From NCBI GenBank assembly GCA_017462125.1, contig JAFTRQ010000188.1:1-6787 (forward strand): DNA of 6,787 nt, in the 5' to 3' direction. The translations under genes were made by a program, and so were the position numbers. The stretch comes from Clostridia bacterium. Its GTDB lineage: Bacteria; Bacillota_A; Clostridia; Oscillospirales; CAG-272. Each line of letters opens with the position of its first letter. Position 1 is the first letter of the stretch. A model generated the notes under the pieces. That model was not told where the DNA came from. It did not search any database and saw only the letters and a program-made list of their open reading frames with translations. Shown here piece by piece: positions 5,603-6,787 of the stretch.

Positions 5603-6610
5603 ATGTCAAAGAATATGAAAGCAATCGAAAAGAGCACGCCAAACGTGGCACATATTCCCCGCAAGGAGGGCTTTTTGCCCCTTTTGCTTGCGGCGGTAGC
5701 AATGTTGATCACTCTGATTGCCACGGTGATCGATAAATTTATCTACCCATTTGGCGGCGATATGCTCTCCCCTGCTCTGGGGCAGATCATCATATTGCTG
5801 ATCCCCACCTATCTCTGCATCCTGTTTCTCTCTCCCGAGAAAACGGCAGGTGAGCAGATCAAGGCGCTGGGCATCGGCAAGCTGCACGCGCAGTACGTCT
5901 TTTTCATGATCTTTGCGGCAATGTTCACCGTTACCACCTCGCTCCTTTTGAACATTCTGTTTTACGGTGTGGCATCCTCGGCAAAGGGCTTCACGCTTCT
6001 TGCGGCGTTCACCGCCGGCGTGGGCGAATACGCAGTCAATTACCCTTATCTGATCACGGTCTACGTGCTGATCCCTTCGATTTTAGAGGAGGCCGTCTTC
6101 CGCGGAGTGATCTTTGGCGAGCTGAAAAAGATCAGCCTGCCTGTGGCGATCGTCCTGTCCTCTCTGATCTCCGCGCTGTTCGCGTTCACGCTTGGCGGCC
6201 TGCCTGCGGCGATCTTTTGCGGCTTGACCTACTGCTTTGTGCGCATGACAACACGGTGCCTGCAGGCATCAATGATCGTCCATCTTGTCTATAATCTTTA
6301 CGCTCTGCTGTTGGGCACCAACGTCTCGGCATATTTTCTCTCCTCGCAAAACAATACGCTTCTGATCGTGATTATTCTGGCGGCTTGGCTTGTCAGCGCA
6401 TCGCTGTTCTTTACGGAGGCGGCACGGCTGTACAAGGAAAAGGCAGAAAAGGTCAGCGCGGGCGAGGAACAGCCCACCCTGCCCAAGACAAGCTTCAAAA
6501 AGCTTTGGTGCGATCTGCTGAGCGTCTTTACATTCAAACCTACCGCGGTGTGCGCGATCGCGTGCGCGGCGCTCTACGTCGCGATTATGATCGTATGCGC
6601 GTTGGGTTAA
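5603..6610 (+). CDS. CPBP family membrane protein (Rce1/Abi-like), possibly altered active site
   Basis: A 335-residue polytopic membrane protein. Hydrophobic segments lie near 24-45, 57-77, 96-122, 148-160, 178-213, 222-238, 251-270 and 313-333. Motif 1 of the CPBP (CAAX protease and bacteriocin-processing) family is clear as EEAVFR (162-167), and motif 3 as HLVYN (227-231). The histidine of motif 2 (FxxxH) is not found: the matching stretch around 189-200 reads ISALFAFTLGGL. A charged linker (271-312) and one extra C-terminal helix follow the core. The chosen ATG overlaps nothing but is one base after the DJ-1 stop (TGATATG) and has no good Shine-Dalgarno site, so translational coupling is likely; ATG at 5615 is an alternative. 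Its substrate is unknown, and it could be a protease or a non-catalytic relative. Confidence 0.88.
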   Translation: MSKNMKAIEKSTPNVAHIPRKEGFLPLLLAAVAMLITLIATVIDKFIYPFGGDMLSPALGQIIILLIPTYLCILFLSPEKTAGEQIKALGIGKLHAQYVFFMIFAAMFTVTTSLLLNILFYGVASSAKGFTLLAAFTAGVGEYAVNYPYLITVYVLIPSILEEAVFRGVIFGELKKISLPVAIVLSSLISALFAFTLGGLPAAIFCGLTYCFVRMTTRCLQASMIVHLVYNLYALLLGTNVSAYFLSSQNNTLLIVIILAAWLVSASLFFTEAARLYKEKAEKVSAGEEQPTLPKTSFKKLWCDLLSVFTFKPTAVCAIACAALYVAIMIVCALG

Positions 6611-6648
6611 AACGGCAAGAAAACAACATAAAAAATCTCCACGGGCAT

Positions 6649-6676
6649 GGCGTTGTGTCCCTAAGGACACAACGCC
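6649..6676. other. Perfect 12-bp stem-loop after the CPBP gene
   Basis: GGCGTTGTGTCC (6649-6660), loop CTAA, GGACACAACGCC (6665-6676). It lies 38 bases past the stop codon. No T-run follows on the plus strand, so it is not a standard intrinsic terminator, though it could stabilise the 3' end. On the minus strand a T6 tract (6630-6635) occurs after a gap of 13 bases. It ends five bases before the hairpin array. Confidence 0.65.
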
Positions 6677-6680
6677 AACT

Positions 6681-6787
6681 CTATTCGCCTGCGGCGAGTG
6701 ATATTGCTTCGCAGTGATATTCGGCTTGTGCCGAGTGATATTCGCTTCGCGAGTTTTGGGAGGCGAATAGAATATCACTTCAAGGCA
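6681..6787. repeat. Hairpin array with AGTGATATT/AATATCACT units (right copy)
   Basis: GTGATATT occurs at 6698-6705, 6714-6721 and 6735-6742, and its reverse complement AATATCAC at 6771-6778. The intervening segments are perfect palindromes: TCGCC/TGC/GGCGA (6685-6697), TGC/TTC/GCA (6705-6713), TCGGC/TTGT/GCCGA (6721-6734) and TCGC/TTC/GCGA (6742-6752). CTATTCGCC (6681-6689) is the exact reverse complement of GGCGAATAG (6762-6770), bounding a 90-bp unit. The array runs off the right edge. Confidence 0.85.

Overview
The window looks like a piece of a Gram-positive, low-to-mid GC bacterium, most likely an uncultured gut-type Clostridia member. The reasons are purine-rich Shine-Dalgarno sites close to most starts, sigma-A type promoters (TTGACA/TATACT classes), the protein families present (a clostridial-style MATE exporter, a DJ-1/ThiJ protein, a CPBP-family membrane protein, glycolytic pgk and tpiA), and many palindromic repeats between genes. 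The genus cannot be fixed from this sequence alone.

Layout. Positions 1-119 hold the end of a hairpin array in which the 9-mer AATATCACT alternates with short perfect palindromes. Positions 120-304 are non-coding and hold several stem-loops, one of them a good plus-strand terminator candidate. A minus-strand gene for an 84-residue two-helix membrane protein follows (305-559), with its own promoter. Positions 560-912 are non-coding and carry two 70-bp direct repeat copies, the second completed into a large inverted repeat just beyond the end of tpiA. The minus strand then carries tpiA (913-1668), a 252-bp gap with two further palindromic elements, and pgk (1921-3240) with a clear promoter. The order of transcription is pgk then tpiA. 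Next is a minus-strand MATE exporter (3368-4840). A divergent promoter region (4841-5058) separates it from a plus-strand pair: a DJ-1/PfpI protein (5059-5601) and a CPBP-family membrane protein (5603-6610). A perfect 12-bp stem-loop and a second AGTGATATT/AATATCACT hairpin array close the window (6649-6787).

How the genes work together. Pgk and TpiA are consecutive-pathway glycolytic enzymes and are probably co-transcribed, although gap, gpm and eno are not beside them. The DJ-1 and CPBP genes are one nucleotide apart and probably translationally coupled. The MATE gene is divergent from them and may share regulation, but nothing proves this.

The most unusual content is between the genes. 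Two copies of a roughly 50-bp core of the hairpin array lie in the same orientation at the two ends of the window. In these arrays the 9-mer is constant while the hairpin stems vary in sequence but always pair. The window may begin and end where it does because an assembly broke at these repeats.
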